Assembly: GCA_003116995.1 (NCBI GenBank)
Contig: BDSL01000025.1
Span: 434,001-498,000, forward strand
Source: Yamagishiella unicocca
Taxonomy: Eukaryota > Chlorophyta > Chlorophyceae > Chlamydomonadales > Volvocaceae
Direction: 5' to 3'
Length of the DNA stretch: 64,000 nucleotides
In this document: positions 45,701 to 56,877 of the stretch, piece by piece
Layout of the letters: each line of letters starts with the position of its first letter
Numbering within the stretch: the stretch's first letter is position 1
Made by a program: the position numbers and the translations under genes
The notes under the pieces: model-generated
Databases searched by the model: none
What the model was told of the DNA's origin: nothing
Seen by the model: the letters and a program-made list of their open reading frames with translations, nothing else

Positions 45701-48700
45701 TGCGGCAGCAGGTGCCGGGCGGGTACACGGACACGGGCCTCACGCTGGAGGGCTTCCTGTTCCTGCAGGTGGGCGGGGGAGGGAGGAGAGCGGGGGGACA
45801 GGAGGACGGAGGGAGGGAGGGAAATGGGAAGGGGGGGCGGAAAAGGGGAGGCAGGGGACGGAAGAGGGGAGGCAGAAAGACAGGGACGGAGGGAGCAGAA
45901 AGGGAACCCAAAGGAAAAATGTAGCCTGGGAATAGGGTGAACGAGCCTGCCGAGCTGCACGCAACCCCTCCGCGAACGCGCCGTCGCCCCCACCCTGAAC
46001 GCACAGCGCCCGTCCAGCAGCAGGTGCATCGTTACATGTGCTGCGCACCGATAGGGCTGCTGCCTGTTACCGAGCGGCGCTCAACTGACTCGTTCCCTCC
46101 TGGGCAACACTTCCCTCCTGGGCCCCTGCTCCCACGCAGGGTCTGTTCATTGAGCGCGGGCGGCTGGAGACGGTGTGGCAGGTGCTTCGCCGCTTTGGTG
46201 AGCGACTGGTGCTGCTGTTGCGGCGGCGGCAGCGGCGGCGGGAGGAGGGGTGCTGACAGCTTAGGCCAGGCTGTATCGGTCGTATTCATGACTGCTGGGT
46301 GTCGCGAAGGGCCTGATTTTCGGCCGGGTGTGTGTGCGTGTGTGTGTGTGTGTGTGAGGGGGGGGGTATCGTTATGCCCTCCGACCACACATGGCGTGCA
46401 TACACGTCCACAGCCCGAGTGCCGTCCGGCAAGGGCGCGTCGCCAAGCTCCTCCCCCTCCCTCCTCGCGCCCCTCCGCTCCCTTCCCTTCCTGCCCCCGC
46501 CCCCCCCCCACCTCGCATCCACGGGTCTTCCTCAAAACCCTAACCCGCCCCCGCCTCAGGCTACAACGACCAGCTGCGGCTGAGCGACGAGCTGTTGGAC
46601 CGGGTGAATGTGCAGCTGCCACCCGACCAGGTGGGGCCGGGGGGCGAGCGACACCCACGAGGTGGGCGCGGGGCGACACCCGCCAGGGGGGTACGAGAGG
46701 AGACCCGTGGGTCGGCACCCGCAAACGGAGGGGGGGGGGCGACACCGCCAGGGGACCGCTGAACCGCATGGAGTCGCCATCCCCGGCATCAGCACCGGAG
46801 GGCGCGCAGCGGTTGGCGTCTCCCAAGGGGGACCGCGATCCGCAGCGGCCGCAGGCGGCGCCGTCGGAGGAGGAGGAGGAGGAGGAAGGGGTGCTCGGTG
46901 GACCTGGTTCGTGACGACGCCTGGAGGCCGGAGGCCTGGTCCTGGTGGAGGTGGTCTTGCGTCAAAAGCCTGCCGATGATGCCCGCCTCAAATGGTTTGG
47001 AATTGGACGCTGGCTTGGGACGCCCACGGCGCGGTTACAGCGACTGGACAACTCCGTTTTCCTGCTGCATGGTGGCGTCAGCAGCAGCAGCACCAGCACT
47101 ATCAGCATCAGCACCATCAGCAGCGCGGCAGCCCCTTGCTGAAGGGAGGAACTCGCCCATTTCCGACACATGTCCCCACGAAATGCCGTGGCGACGATGG
47201 GGCTTGACAGTTGTCAAACCGGCCCCCCCCCCCCCGCGGTGCCGTACAGGTTCTGGAGCTGAGCGACACTGCGGTGTCCTTCCTGCAGCAGCAATTCACG
47301 CTGTACGACGCCCGCGAGGAGGGCATGCTGAGCTGGGAGCAGCTGCAGGGGCTGTTCAGCACGGCGCCTTCGCTGCCCACGGAGTGGCAGGTGGGGCAGG
47401 GTCTGGGCAGGGCAGGACAGTGGGGCAGGGTCTGGGCAGGGCAGGACAGTGGGGCAGGGTCTGGGCAGGGCAGGACAGTGGGGCAGGGTCTGGGCAGGGC
47501 AGGACAGTGGGGCAGGGTCTGGGCAGGGCAGGACAGTGGGGCAGGGTCTGGGCAGGGCAGGACAGTGGGGCAGGGTCTGGGCAGGGCAGGACAGTGGGGC
47601 AGGGTCTGGGCAGGGCAGGACAGTGGGGCAGGGCCTGGGCAGGGCAGGACAGTGGGGCAGGGTCTGGGCAGGGCAGGACAGTGGGGCAGGGTCTGGGCAG
47701 GGCAGGATAGGGCGGCTAGGTATGTAGGGGAGGGTCTTGGATGGGTTGTGGGACCGGTGGACCGGTGGAGAGCATCGCGATGCGAGGGGCGGTTACGGTT
47801 CGCCACTAGTAGCGGTGTGTGTGTGGGGGGGTAGGATAAGCTCAGTGGCAGGCGGAGGTTGGGTGAGGTCAGGGAGCGGGTGGGATGTGCGGGGTGACAC
47901 GCCGAAGAGCAGCGGCCAGGTGGATCGTGGTGTAGGGTAATTGCCTTGCGGGGGCGGCTAACGGATTCAAGGACAAGGCGCACCTCGCACCGGGTAGAGA
48001 GACACCTCCGCGTGCCACCTTGCACCAGGCGGGATGCTGTCCATGGATACGCATATGGGATATTGCAGTCGCGGCCAGCCTCCTTGTCCTGGCATTCATA
48101 TGATAACAAAACGCAAAGGCTGTCAGCTGCGTGCCGCCTCTCAACCATTTCTCGCCCTCTGCCGCCTCTCAACCATTTCTCGCCCTCCGCCGCCTCTCGC
48201 CAAACCTCGCGCCAACACCAGAACGAGAGGGTGAACCGGCTCATGGTCTGTGGCACGTACGGCGCCGTACACAGCCTCGACGGCTTCATCGCGCGGTGGC
48301 GCTACTGCGCGCTGACCGACCCGCGGGCCACCCTGGCGCACCTGCTGTACCTGGGCTACGAGGGCGGCCCGGCGGACCTGCTGGTGCGGCGGCAGCGGCG
48401 GCGGGCGGACAAGCGGCACCGGGAGGAGATGTCGGAGAGGTGGGCGGCAGCGGCGGGCGGCGGGGAGGTCGAGGGGGGGGAATGTAGCGAAGAGCCCTTG
48501 GCAGGGGAGAGCGCTAGGAAGCCGGTGGAGCGACTATGGCGGAGAGGAAACCCGTGGGGGCGGCCCTTAAGGAAGTGAGGGCGGGAAGAACCGGGGGTAT
48601 GAGAGGAAGCCGGTGGCGTGCGGGCGGTGTTGTAAAGGGCCGACGCGGTGGGGCCTGTGGCGGCGGTGTAGTCTGCCTGGTGGTGCCCAAGAGAGGACGG

Positions 48701-51220
48701 TTGCAGCAGCAATCGAACCCCCTCGTGGCCTCACCGCACGCGCGCCACCCGCGCGCTACCTCTCTTCGACATGTGGATCCCTGCCCCCAACACCACCACT
48801 TCCATCATTACCATTACCACCGCCGCCACCACCGCCACCCCGCCACCACCGCCACCACCACCACCGCCAACCCACCACCGCCACCCCGCTACCCCAGGAC
48901 AACCGCGCTCTGCTACGTGTTCGGTTCGGCCGGCGCCGGCAAGTCCACTCTGCTGCGCGCGCTGGCGGGGCGCCGGGCAGAGGACTCGACGGCGGGCCCG
49001 GGGGGCGGCAGCGGAGCGGCGGCCGGCGGCAGCGGCGGCACGTCGTCGTACCCCAGTCGCTCCTCCGGCACGCCGCCGCTGACGGCTCTAGCCACCGTGC
49101 GGTGCGACGATGGTCGAGACCGCACCCTAGCGATGGTGGAGGTGGGTTGCTGGCGAAGCTAGCGGACCTCAGTAGGTCCAGATTCCCAAACATCCCAACA
49201 AGACAATCGCGAGCTACCAACAACGAGTATTGTTTAGAAGAAGGAACTCATGGCGGGATTAGGTTGCGTCTATAGCCGCACGTGCGCGCGCCCTCCGTCC
49301 CTTGCCGACAAGCACTCGCGCTCGCAACCCCTGCACCCTGGCACCCTGCGCCAGGTTTCGGAGGACCTCACGAACGAGCTGCTCACAGCCGCCACCCTCT
49401 CCGGCCGACCCGCCGTGAGCTCCTCCGCCGGCAGCCACTCCACCTCGTCCTCCCCAGCGGCAGCCCACCTGCAGCCGCTGGGACCAGCCACAGCCGCCAC
49501 CGCAGCCGCAGCCGCCGCAGCCGCCCCCTCAACCAGCACCACAGCCCAGGCTGGTGCTGCTGGGCCCTCGTCCGGGGCTCTGCCACCGGCCGGCGCCGCC
49601 ACCGCCCCTGCGGCGTCCGCTGAGGCGCAAGCTTCGCCGGCCTCCGCATCGTTGCCCACAGCGGCCGCTGGCGGCACCCCGGGGGGGCTCTTCTCACAGG
49701 GCGCCGGCAGCTCCGGAGCCGTGTACAGCCTGCCCGACCTCTCGCGCTGTGACTGCGCGATCTTCGTGTTCGACAGCACCAGCGCCGACTCGTGGGCGTG
49801 GGCACACCAGTCCATGCTCACGCTGTGCAGCTTGTCGGGGTGAGAAGCCGGGAGCGAGGCGCGCGTGCCGCAGGACAGGAGCACCGGGCGCGGCGATGTA
49901 GCCTTGGAGCCGCCCCGCAGCAGTAGCATCTTGGCCACACCTGCTTCTCATGTACATCGCGTACCGATATATCCCATCCCATGTTATCCCATCCCATGTT
50001 TGGGATGGGATGCACCAAGTCTTTACGCCATCCCATGTTTGGCCATACTTGCCTCGTCTGTCGACCCGTCCCTCCTGTTTCACGTGCATGTTCAGCCCCG
50101 CCCGGCGTTACCTAGCAGCGCTATCCTGCTCGCCCTTGGCCCCGTTCTTCCCGCCGCCTATCCCCATATCCCCCCCCCGACACACACACACACACCCGCC
50201 CGCCCGCCCCTCCCCTCTCAGCTGCGAGACGCTGCCGGTGTTGCTGGTGGCGACCAAGGACGACGTGGGCATGTGCGGGGAGCTGAGGGAGCGGGTGGCG
50301 GCGGCGTGCGGGGACCTGTCTCTGCCGGAGCCGCTGCCGGTGGCAGCCGCCGACATGACGGCCATGGGCGGCGTCTTCAGGTATGTCGCGTGGGTTGAGC
50401 ATGGACTGTTGGTTCTGCATACGGAGCTCAGGAGCTGTTGCGATGACTTGTGATGCCGGGATGCGTAGCGACAGCAGGGGTCTTTGGGGTTTGGAACAAA
50501 CAAACACCAAGCAGCCCTACAACAGTGAGGCGGCTTCTCTAGCGAAGCCCCGCACGGGCCTCTCGCTCACCGCATGCCGTACGGTACAGGCCCACCAGGC
50601 TGTGTTCTGGGAGGCAAGAGATGCAGCTGGGTTCAGGGTGCTGACGGCGCGGGCGAGGAGAGGAGGACCGCCTAGCCACCGGCACGAAGCTCCGTTGCCT
50701 CATTGGCTCGGTGGACAGGTGTACCGTCTCCACCCCGCTCGCGACACGCCTTAAATCGCGCCTGCCCCTGTCGCCACTTTGCCAACGACGCCCTGTTGCT
50801 GCTTCCCCCCCCCCCAACGCCCCTCCTTCCCCCCCTCGCCGCCACAGACAAACCCTGGCCGCCTCCCTGCTAGCGCCCGAGGCGCACGTCCCAGACACGC
50901 CGGCCCGGAAAGCCCGCCGGCGGCTGCAGCGCCGGCTCGTGGTCGGAGCCGTGGCTGTGGCGCTCGCCGGCCTGGGCGCCTACTGCCTCTACTCCATGTA
51001 CTCGGACGGCGAGGGCGACAGCGGCGGCAAGCGCGGCAAGGCGGCAAGCGCAGCGGTGGTGGTGTCCACCAGCACGGGCTCCGGCGCGGCGGCGGCGGTA
51101 CCGCCGCCGGCGTCCAGGACCGCCGCCGGTAGTGACCCGGCGGCGGGTGGGGTGGGCCCGATCAAGTCGCTGTTTGGAGCCGGGTCGCTGGGGGATAAGG
51201 TGCAGTCGTTCTTCTCGTGA
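42791..51220 (+). CDS. MIRO: Mitochondrial Rho GTPase (Miro), complete, 14 exons
   Basis: Outer-membrane GTPase that links mitochondria to transport and to calcium signals. Exons: 42791-42863, 42986-43305, 44322-44403, 44814-44944, 45297-45389, 45697-45768, 46140-46197, 46560-46630, 47250-47390, 48222-48439, 48898-49141, 49355-49839, 50222-50380, 50848-51220; phases close to 839 residues. GTPase 1: VLGDPDTGKTSLIS (P-loop), LTDTSA, CKAD. EF-hand 1: FDQDKDGTLSDSEINSF, canonical. EF-hand 2: YDAREEGMLSWEQL, degenerate. GTPase 2: VFGSAGAGKSTLLRAL (P-loop) and VATKDD. The C-terminal tail anchor is VVGAVAVALAGLGAYCLY, followed by a hydrophilic tail of about 70 residues, longer than the few residues usual after the anchor. 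A long Ala/Ser/Pro-rich insertion lies in GTPase 2 (exons 11-12), which explains the excess over the usual 620-650 residues. Confidence 0.95.
43755..43840. repeat. Short G-rich tandem repeat, Miro intron 2
   Basis: GGCACGGTGCGGGGGT and GGCACGGTGCCAGGGT units repeat about five times. Confidence 0.8.
44185..44302. repeat. CTG/CCG triplet tract before Miro exon 3
   Basis: About 115 bp of CTGCTG, CCGCCG and mixed CCGCTG triplets end about 20 bases before the acceptor of exon 3 (exon starts 44322). Confidence 0.9.
46512..46535 (+). repeat. Dispersed intronic element
   Basis: CTCGCATCCACGGGTCTTCC then TCAA, sense to Miro, about 25-48 bases upstream of the acceptor of exon 8 (exon starts 46560). 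Confidence 0.65.
46691..46720 (-). repeat. Dispersed intronic element
   Basis: Plus strand reads GAGAGGAGACCCGTGGGTCG then GCAC, the reverse complement of the consensus, about 60-90 bases after the donor of Miro exon 8 (exon ends 46630). Confidence 0.65.
47391..47706. repeat. 30-bp minisatellite starting at a Miro 5' splice site
   Basis: About 10.5 copies of GTGGGGCAGGGTCTGGGCAG then GGCAGGACAG. The first GT of the array is the donor of exon 9 (exon ends 47390 at TGGCAG). One copy has CCTGGG in place of TCTGGG. Confidence 0.95.
48125..48212. repeat. Pyrimidine-rich tandem repeat before Miro exon 10
   Basis: Two and a half copies of GCCGCCTCTCAACCATTTCT then CGCCCTC, ending just before the acceptor of exon 10 (exon starts 48222). 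Confidence 0.85.
48540..48560 (-). repeat. Dispersed intronic element
   Basis: Plus strand CGGAGAGGAAACCCGTGGGG, antisense to Miro, about 100 bases after the donor of exon 10. A diverged second copy (GAGAGGAAGCCGGTGG) follows at about 48601. Confidence 0.6.
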
Positions 51221-52455
51221 GAGGCGCAGTGGGCGGCTTACCGGCTGGCCGTTGGTCGGTGTCGAGAGTGGGTGAAGTAAGCGGCTGGGTCGTGTGGGGA
51301 GTGCAGCGGCGGGAGCAGTTGCAGGGGGCGGCGTGGCGGTGTCATCGAAGACGAGGTGCGCCCCGATGAGCAGCGGCTGCGTGTTTTGGGTAAATAACAA
51401 AAAACAGATGCGCCGCGGCGTGTATGGACTATGGAGTGTTGGCAGAGAGCGATGGGATGGGCGAGCTGCTGGTGGGTGGGTAGATGGGTGGGTGGGTAGC
51501 GTAGAAGGCCATGGTAGATGGGTGGTGGGTGGGAGCTGTCGAAGGCTCCCGAGGATGCACTGATGCGCAGGCGGGGCGGCCGGCGAGAGAAACGTGCGTG
51601 TGCGCCTGTGGTTGTGTCTTTGGGCGCTGGAAGTAGATGCATGGAAGTAGATGCATGACTGATGGCTGATGGCTTTGCAGGGGGCTCCGGCTGGCGTTGT
51701 GTGGTCGTAGCTTGTGGGTGGCGCGCTGATGAAACTCAGTGCCGGTGCTGGGCGGCGAGGTAGTGGGGAAACGCGTGTAGCGACACACAGACGTGCGGTA
51801 CGGCAGCAGCTTACGATTTTCGGCTTTTGTCGCAGCAATCACCTTAGCCTGCTGGTGGTCTTTGCTACGCAGTGGCGCTGTATTCTTTGCGTGCATCGTG
51901 TCTGGGTTTGAGCGTGGCTTTGCGCCGGTGTGGCAAGGCCGCATGCCCGAGGGCGCGCGCAAACGGACCGCGCCCGTGTGGCGTTGGGCCGTGGCTGGGG
52001 CTGGGTTTCGGAGGGGGAGCACGATGTGCGCTGCGCTGCGGGTCTATGGCGTACGAGACTGCGTCCTCTCACCCCTGAGGCGGCAGGATTGCTGTGGCGG
52101 CTACTGGACCGAGACTTTAGGTGAAGAGCGCGGGACAGTCTGCCTCCTGTACTTGCACAAGTGTAAGTGTCCATTCTATTTTAAGTGTTCACATGGCATC
52201 CTGCCATCAGTCAAAGTTCGTGCCGCCAAACTGTGGAAAGACCAACTCATATAGCGTCGCGACCAACTGGCCATCCACCACATCTGCACATCGTGCACGG
52301 CTCGGCGGTTGACATGCCCACACCATAGCTGCGCAGACCTAACACCGTGATTACACCCGTCAGCGCTGCTGATTGGAAGGGCAGGCCACGTGAGAAAGCA
52401 CCAGGCCACACCCTTGTTTCGATTACCCCTGCAATGACCCGCCGGGTCTCTAAAA
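51221..52455. other. Convergent 3' intergenic region
   Basis: Between the Miro and S19 stop codons. A minus-strand TGTAA near 52352 lies about 100 bases after the S19 stop, and a plus-strand TGTAA is at about 52161 on the Miro side. A 15-bp GGAAGTAGATGCATG direct repeat is at about 51628-51658. No coding sequence was recognised. Confidence 0.45.
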
Positions 52456-52803
52456 CTATGCAGCCTTCCCGGTCTTGGGGTTGATCTTCTTTTTAAGGCC
52501 GACGTCCTTGGCTTTATGCTTTGGTTGCACCTTCGTGGGCGCAAATTCGCCTAACCGGTGGCCAACCATCGCCTCCTGCACCTCCATGTTGATGAAGCTC
52601 TTGCCGTTGTGGACACCAAACCGACAGGCCAGGAAGTCCGGCAAGATAACAGACGCTCTGCTAAATGTGTTGATCACATCCGGCGCCTTCTGGCCTTGAA
52701 AGCGCCCCTTGTTCCACCACTCGGGATGCTTCCGCGCAAGGGTTACGATGTCTTGAAGAAGGCTGACGGCCACGTACGGACCCTTCCAAATGCTACGCGG
52801 CAT
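52456..52803 (-). CDS. rps19: Mitochondrial-type ribosomal protein uS19, nuclear-encoded, intronless
   Basis: 115 codons from ATG at 52803 with no intron, unlike every other complete gene in the window. The start MPRSIWKGPYV matches mitochondrial S19 (RSxWKGPF), not plastid S19 (RSLKKGPF). The core has ASVILPDFLACRFGVHNGKS and MVGHRLGEFAPTKVQPKHK, the conserved rRNA-binding segment of the family, which sits in the head of the small subunit. Human and bacterial S19 are about 90-140 residues, so length is normal. There is no N-terminal extension, so import would depend on internal basic residues unless an upstream exon exists. The Lys-rich tail (KDVGLKKKINPKTGK) is typical. It shares a 405-bp divergent interval with the SRR1-domain gene. 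Confidence 0.95.
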   Translation of the reverse strand: MPRSIWKGPYVAVSLLQDIVTLARKHPEWWNKGRFQGQKAPDVINTFSRASVILPDFLACRFGVHNGKSFINMEVQEAMVGHRLGEFAPTKVQPKHKAKDVGLKKKINPKTGKAA

Positions 52804-53208
52804 GTGTCCGGGACTCCTCCTGTCTCCAGGACTGCTCCACTAGCTGCAATGTTCTCGGCTGACGTCAAGTTGTGGGCGAGCGCTGCTGAGGTAACAGCTG
52901 ATTTAATAATTCTAGGACGGCAGTGTCGTAAAAACAGGAGCAGCGGCACGCGCGAGCAGGCGACTCAGTGTCAGGTAGGTGCGCACCCACGTAGAGCCTA
53001 ATTCCAATCAGAAATTGTCAATATTAATATGAAATAATGTAGTGTATTACTTTACAGTTGAAGCCTACACTAAAGCTATCATGCAACGGAACCGATTTGG
53101 GACGCACATGCTGTGCAACCAAAAGGTCCCACGCCCACTGCACATGTTATCTTGCCTCGACATTGCAATCACTCACGTCTCCTCCGGTAAGACGCTTGTC
53201 ATGAGCTC
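52804..53208. promoter_or_regulatory. Divergent promoter interval, rps19 / SRR1-domain gene
   Basis: About 405 bp, AT-rich in the middle (a TAATATGAAATAATG stretch near 53025). If translation of the SRR1-domain gene starts at a later ATG the interval is longer. Confidence 0.45.
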
Positions 53209-55936
53209 ATGACCTGGGCCAATTCCGTTGCAGCAACGACACCTCTCCTCCCGAGCCCGAGCCCAACTGCGATTCGCACACCGCAGCAACAACGCGGCTC
53301 TCCAATGTGCTTGTACCAACGCAGCGTACTCGTGGGAGCGCGAGGTCGCGGCTCCCCTGTCGTGTGCCCATCGCACTCGCCAGCCCGTGCTGAGGCACCT
53401 CACCCTTCCACCACCCGGGACAACACTCTTAAGCCAAGAGAGCCAGACCAATTTCATCCATTTCATCCCAGTAGCCAGCTCCAATGTTCGAGCTGCCGCG
53501 CCCCGCCTCGCCGCCGTCGTGCCCCCTGCTGCCATGCCGCGCCGCTCGACCCACCGGACTCCCGCGCCCCGGGCGCCATCAGTGTACCACCCGCCACCAG
53601 CTTCGGACGTTCCGACACCACCGGCTGCAGCGACGCCTCCGTCGCGCCTGGCCCCATCCGAAGCCTGTACGGCAGTCGTACGGCCATGGGCCTCCAGCTC
53701 CTGAAGCTCCTCCAGGAGGCCCCGGGCGTCGAAGGCGTGGCGGCGCGCAGCGCGGCCCAGACGGAGGGACCCGCCACCACCGACGCCGCTGCCGACCCAG
53801 GGAACACACCGGTATCCCTGACGGCGACGGCGCCCACAGTTACGGTGGCTGACACGGAACTGTCCCTGCAGCAGGCCGTGGCTCTCGTGCGGGAAGTGGT
53901 GGCGCTCATGCAGTCCCACCGCGACATGTCCGTGCTGCGCCAGGCTCTGGACAGGGCCCAGGCGCAGGTGAACGCCGCGCGCGCGGGCGGCGGCGGCGGC
54001 GGCAAGGCGGGCGGCGTGCCGGGCTCTGGAAGGCTAGGCGGAGATGGCGGTTTCGGAGGCGGTTTCGGAGGCGGTTTCGGAGGCGGTCGATTTGGCACTA
54101 GCGGAATTGGCGGCGGATGGGGCGCCAGAAGCAGTACCACCAGCAGCAGTACCACCAGCAGCAGTACCACCAGCAGTACCAGCAGCAGCAGCAGCAGCGG
54201 GATGGGCCGTAGCTCCGGTGCTACAGCCCCACTGGGTTCCAAACGGGAGGCGTCAGCAACGCCGCAGCCCTCGTCGGCAGCGTCGCCGCCGCCCCTGGAG
54301 CCTTCAACGCCCCCAGGGGATGAGCGCGCGCGCCCCTCGCAGGCCCCACAACCCGCGGGCCAGGTGGACGCGGCGGCCGCGGCGACATCTGCTGGCGCCG
54401 CCGGCGAGTGGGAGTGGCGGCGAGTCCGGCGGGTGGTGGTTGTGGGGCTAGGGTCGCTGGCGTCGTACCAGGGGGCGCTGCGCAGCGGCCGGCAAACGGA
54501 GCGGGAAAGCACCCGGGCGGCTGCAAGGTGTGAGGGAAAGGGGGGGCACGGGCAGGGTGCGAGGGAAAGGGGGGGCACGGGCAGGGTCAGGGACAGGGGC
54601 ACGTTTGCTTCTGGGCTGGTGGTGGGGGGCGGGGAGAGAGGGCTGTCGTGGTTTCGGGGTGAGGTTGGATTGGGTTAATCTGCCTTGGGTTGGGATACCG
54701 GTAGGTGGCGCGTTGGGTCCCGGTGTGCTCCCGTCCGCTACCATTTGGACCGCAGTTGACAGTCGCGGCGCGCCTCCTCGTTTCGCCGCCATGCGGCCCT
54801 GGCCCGTAGGGCCCTACGGAAACCAACCATCCAACATCACCTGCCCTAGCGCCCGCTGGCCCTCCTCCTGTGTCTGCGCCCTGACCGCACCACTCTACCG
54901 GCGCTCCGGCCACCCCCGCCCCAGGCTCTATCAGCTGGCGTTGTCGCTGATCCTCACCTCCCCAGCCCTACTCCCCGGCCTCAGCGAGGCCGGAGGCAGC
55001 AGCAGCGCCGACACCACCGGAGGTCCCATTGTGGGTGGTACGGACCCACATCAGCCGCCCAGGGACGTGCAATCCGTTCCGCATCGTAACCACGGCCAGT
55101 CGGGCCCGGACGGCGCGGCCTCCTCCCTGTCCGCCGCACCACCATCACCAGCAGCCCCACCACTGGCCCCCCCTGGAGCCCCTAGGAGCTCCTCCGCCGA
55201 CAACGCAGCGACTGCAGCGCCGCGGCCTGCGGCAAGCGTACGACCATCGGAACCCGCCGTACTGTACTTTGACCCCGAGTACCTAGCCTGGGATGTGCAG
55301 CTCATACACAGCCTCTGGGTTTCCGGAGGCACCCCCGACGTACCCCGGTCGGAAGCCTCCGCGACTGCAGCCATCACCTCCGACGTCACCCCCGACATCA
55401 CCGCCACCGCCACCGCCATCGCCACCGCCACGGCCGCGCCGCCCGCGGCCCTCGTCGCGCACACGCCCACGCTCTTCTACGCGCCGTGCTGCCCGCGCGA
55501 AGTGTACGACCAGATCGTACGGCAGAATCTCTCTGCGGGCACGCTGTCCAACGTGGCGCTGGTGGGCAACAGCCTGCGCGCGCAGGCGGACTCGGCGCTG
55601 CTGCTGCAGGCGTTCGGCGGGATGGCGTCGATGGGCGCTGCGGCAGCGGGGGGCAGGGCCGGCCGGCCGGCTGCCGCTGCGCCGTTCCGGTCCAGTGGCA
55701 GCTCCGCAGCTGCCTTCCCTGGGTTGCCCGTTGGGGGTCCTGGAGGTGTGGCTGGGGGGACGGGAGGGGGAGGCCAGCAGCCGGGCCAGCGGCTAGGGCT
55801 GGAGGCTGACGGGGCCGGCGGGGGGCGGGGCGAGGAGGCGTTCGTGGAGCTGGTGTCGCAGGGGCGGGTGGCGGAGGTGATGATGCCGGACTTTGCGGCA
55901 CATGGGGTGGCGGTCGCACTGCACCTGTTCGTGTGA
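53209..55936 (+). CDS. SRR1: SRR1-domain protein with large low-complexity insertions
   Basis: Two exons: up to 54527 and 54925-55936, joined in phase. SRR1 proteins are conserved in eukaryotes; in Arabidopsis SRR1 acts in phytochrome B and clock signalling, and yeast Ber1 affects microtubules. The molecular activity is not known. The signature is RRVVVVGLGSLASYQGAL then LYQLALSLILTSPALL (across the intron), AVLYFDPEYLAWDVQLIHSL, HTPTLFYAPCCPREVYDQIV and LSNVALVGNSLRAQ. These match the VxxGLGxL, YDP, FYMPHC and GNS positions of the family. Insertions are Gly/Phe (GGFGGGFGGGF), Ser/Thr (STTSSSTTSSST) and Ala/Pro-rich. The start is uncertain: in-frame ATGs are at 53209, 53305 and 53686 (MGLQLLKLLQEAPG); the first gives 776 residues, far longer than the usual 250-300. 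Confidence 0.83.
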
Positions 55937-56877
55937 GGGACAGTGAGGCGGGGAGGCAGGGAGGCAGGGAGGCAGGGAGGCGGGGAGGCGGGGAGGCGGG
56001 GAGGCGGGGAGGGGCCGGGGAGGGGCCAGGGAGGGGCGAGGGAGGGGCGGGATGAAGGCAGTGTTGAGCGAAGATAGGCTAGGAGACGGGCGGCGGCGGG
56101 GGGAAGGGAGGGCGCCGTAAGCTTGCGTCATTTGCTGTCGGTGTGACGAAGGTGCTGCAGCCGGCTGGCGACACTGGGGTGTCGGACGACGACCAGGTGG
56201 GGTGTGAGGAGGGCGTGACTAAAGGATGTAACACAGGTATGCGGCGGCCGACTGCCGTGCAGACCCCTGTCGCAGGGTTACTTGCGTGGGTGGTGATGCG
56301 TTACCAGGGTACCATCTGCAATTGCAACATTCGCTGGTGCTACCATCTGCGTGATATGGATGTCGCAGACGCAGCTTGGAAGCATGGTTTGACCGGGCGG
56401 AAGAAAAGAAAAAGTCTTGATTGTAACGTGATTGCATCTACAGTACGCATTGATGACGGTTGGGATGCGGGGTGCCCATAATGAAACAGGAGCAGGTATC
56501 AGAGCATGTTATATAGCGGGCTTGCGTTAGTATGTCATGATTGCTATGGTTTGATGGCCAGGGGCGAACGGAGAAGGGGATGGGGGGGCTTTCTGTGGCC
56601 GGATCCTGCAAACTGCCGATGCACGGGGTGCCCCTCGGCAAGAAGAAAGTGTTGAGCGCACATTCTCCTATCAATTCGTGCGCCAACAATTATTATGTCC
56701 GATGTTCTTTACGGGCGCGTCGGGGATCGCTCTGATAATGACTGGAACCCAACTCTAGGCCTGCTCCTGGCCATGCCGAAGCCGCAGCTTTGATGAGAAA
56801 TATCAAGCACCTAGAGTAGTTTGTCAAAACACGTAAAAAATCTGCTTTCCTGTCAAGGTGTTGGACAAGCTTTCGCG
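55937..56877. other. Intergenic: SRR1-domain gene 3' region and dehydrogenase promoter
   Basis: Begins with an 8-bp GGGAGGCA/GGGGAGGC tandem tract (55946-56040). A plus-strand TGTAA at about 56226 is a candidate poly(A) signal for the SRR1-domain gene. The right part is AT-richer and should hold the promoter of the gene at 56878. Confidence 0.5.
55946..56040. repeat. 8-bp G/A-rich tandem tract
   Basis: GGGAGGCA units shift to GGGGAGGC and then to GGGGAGGGGCC over about 95 bp immediately after the SRR1-domain stop codon. Confidence 0.9.

Noticed and set aside
47117..48289. A 390-residue minus-strand open frame rich in CPALPRPCPTVLP repeats
   Set aside because: Antisense of the 30-bp minisatellite and flanking Miro intron; no conserved domain.
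53463..54602. A 379-residue minus-strand open frame opposite the SRR1-domain gene
   Set aside because: It is the shadow of a GC-rich coding exon; the plus strand carries the conserved SRR1 motifs.
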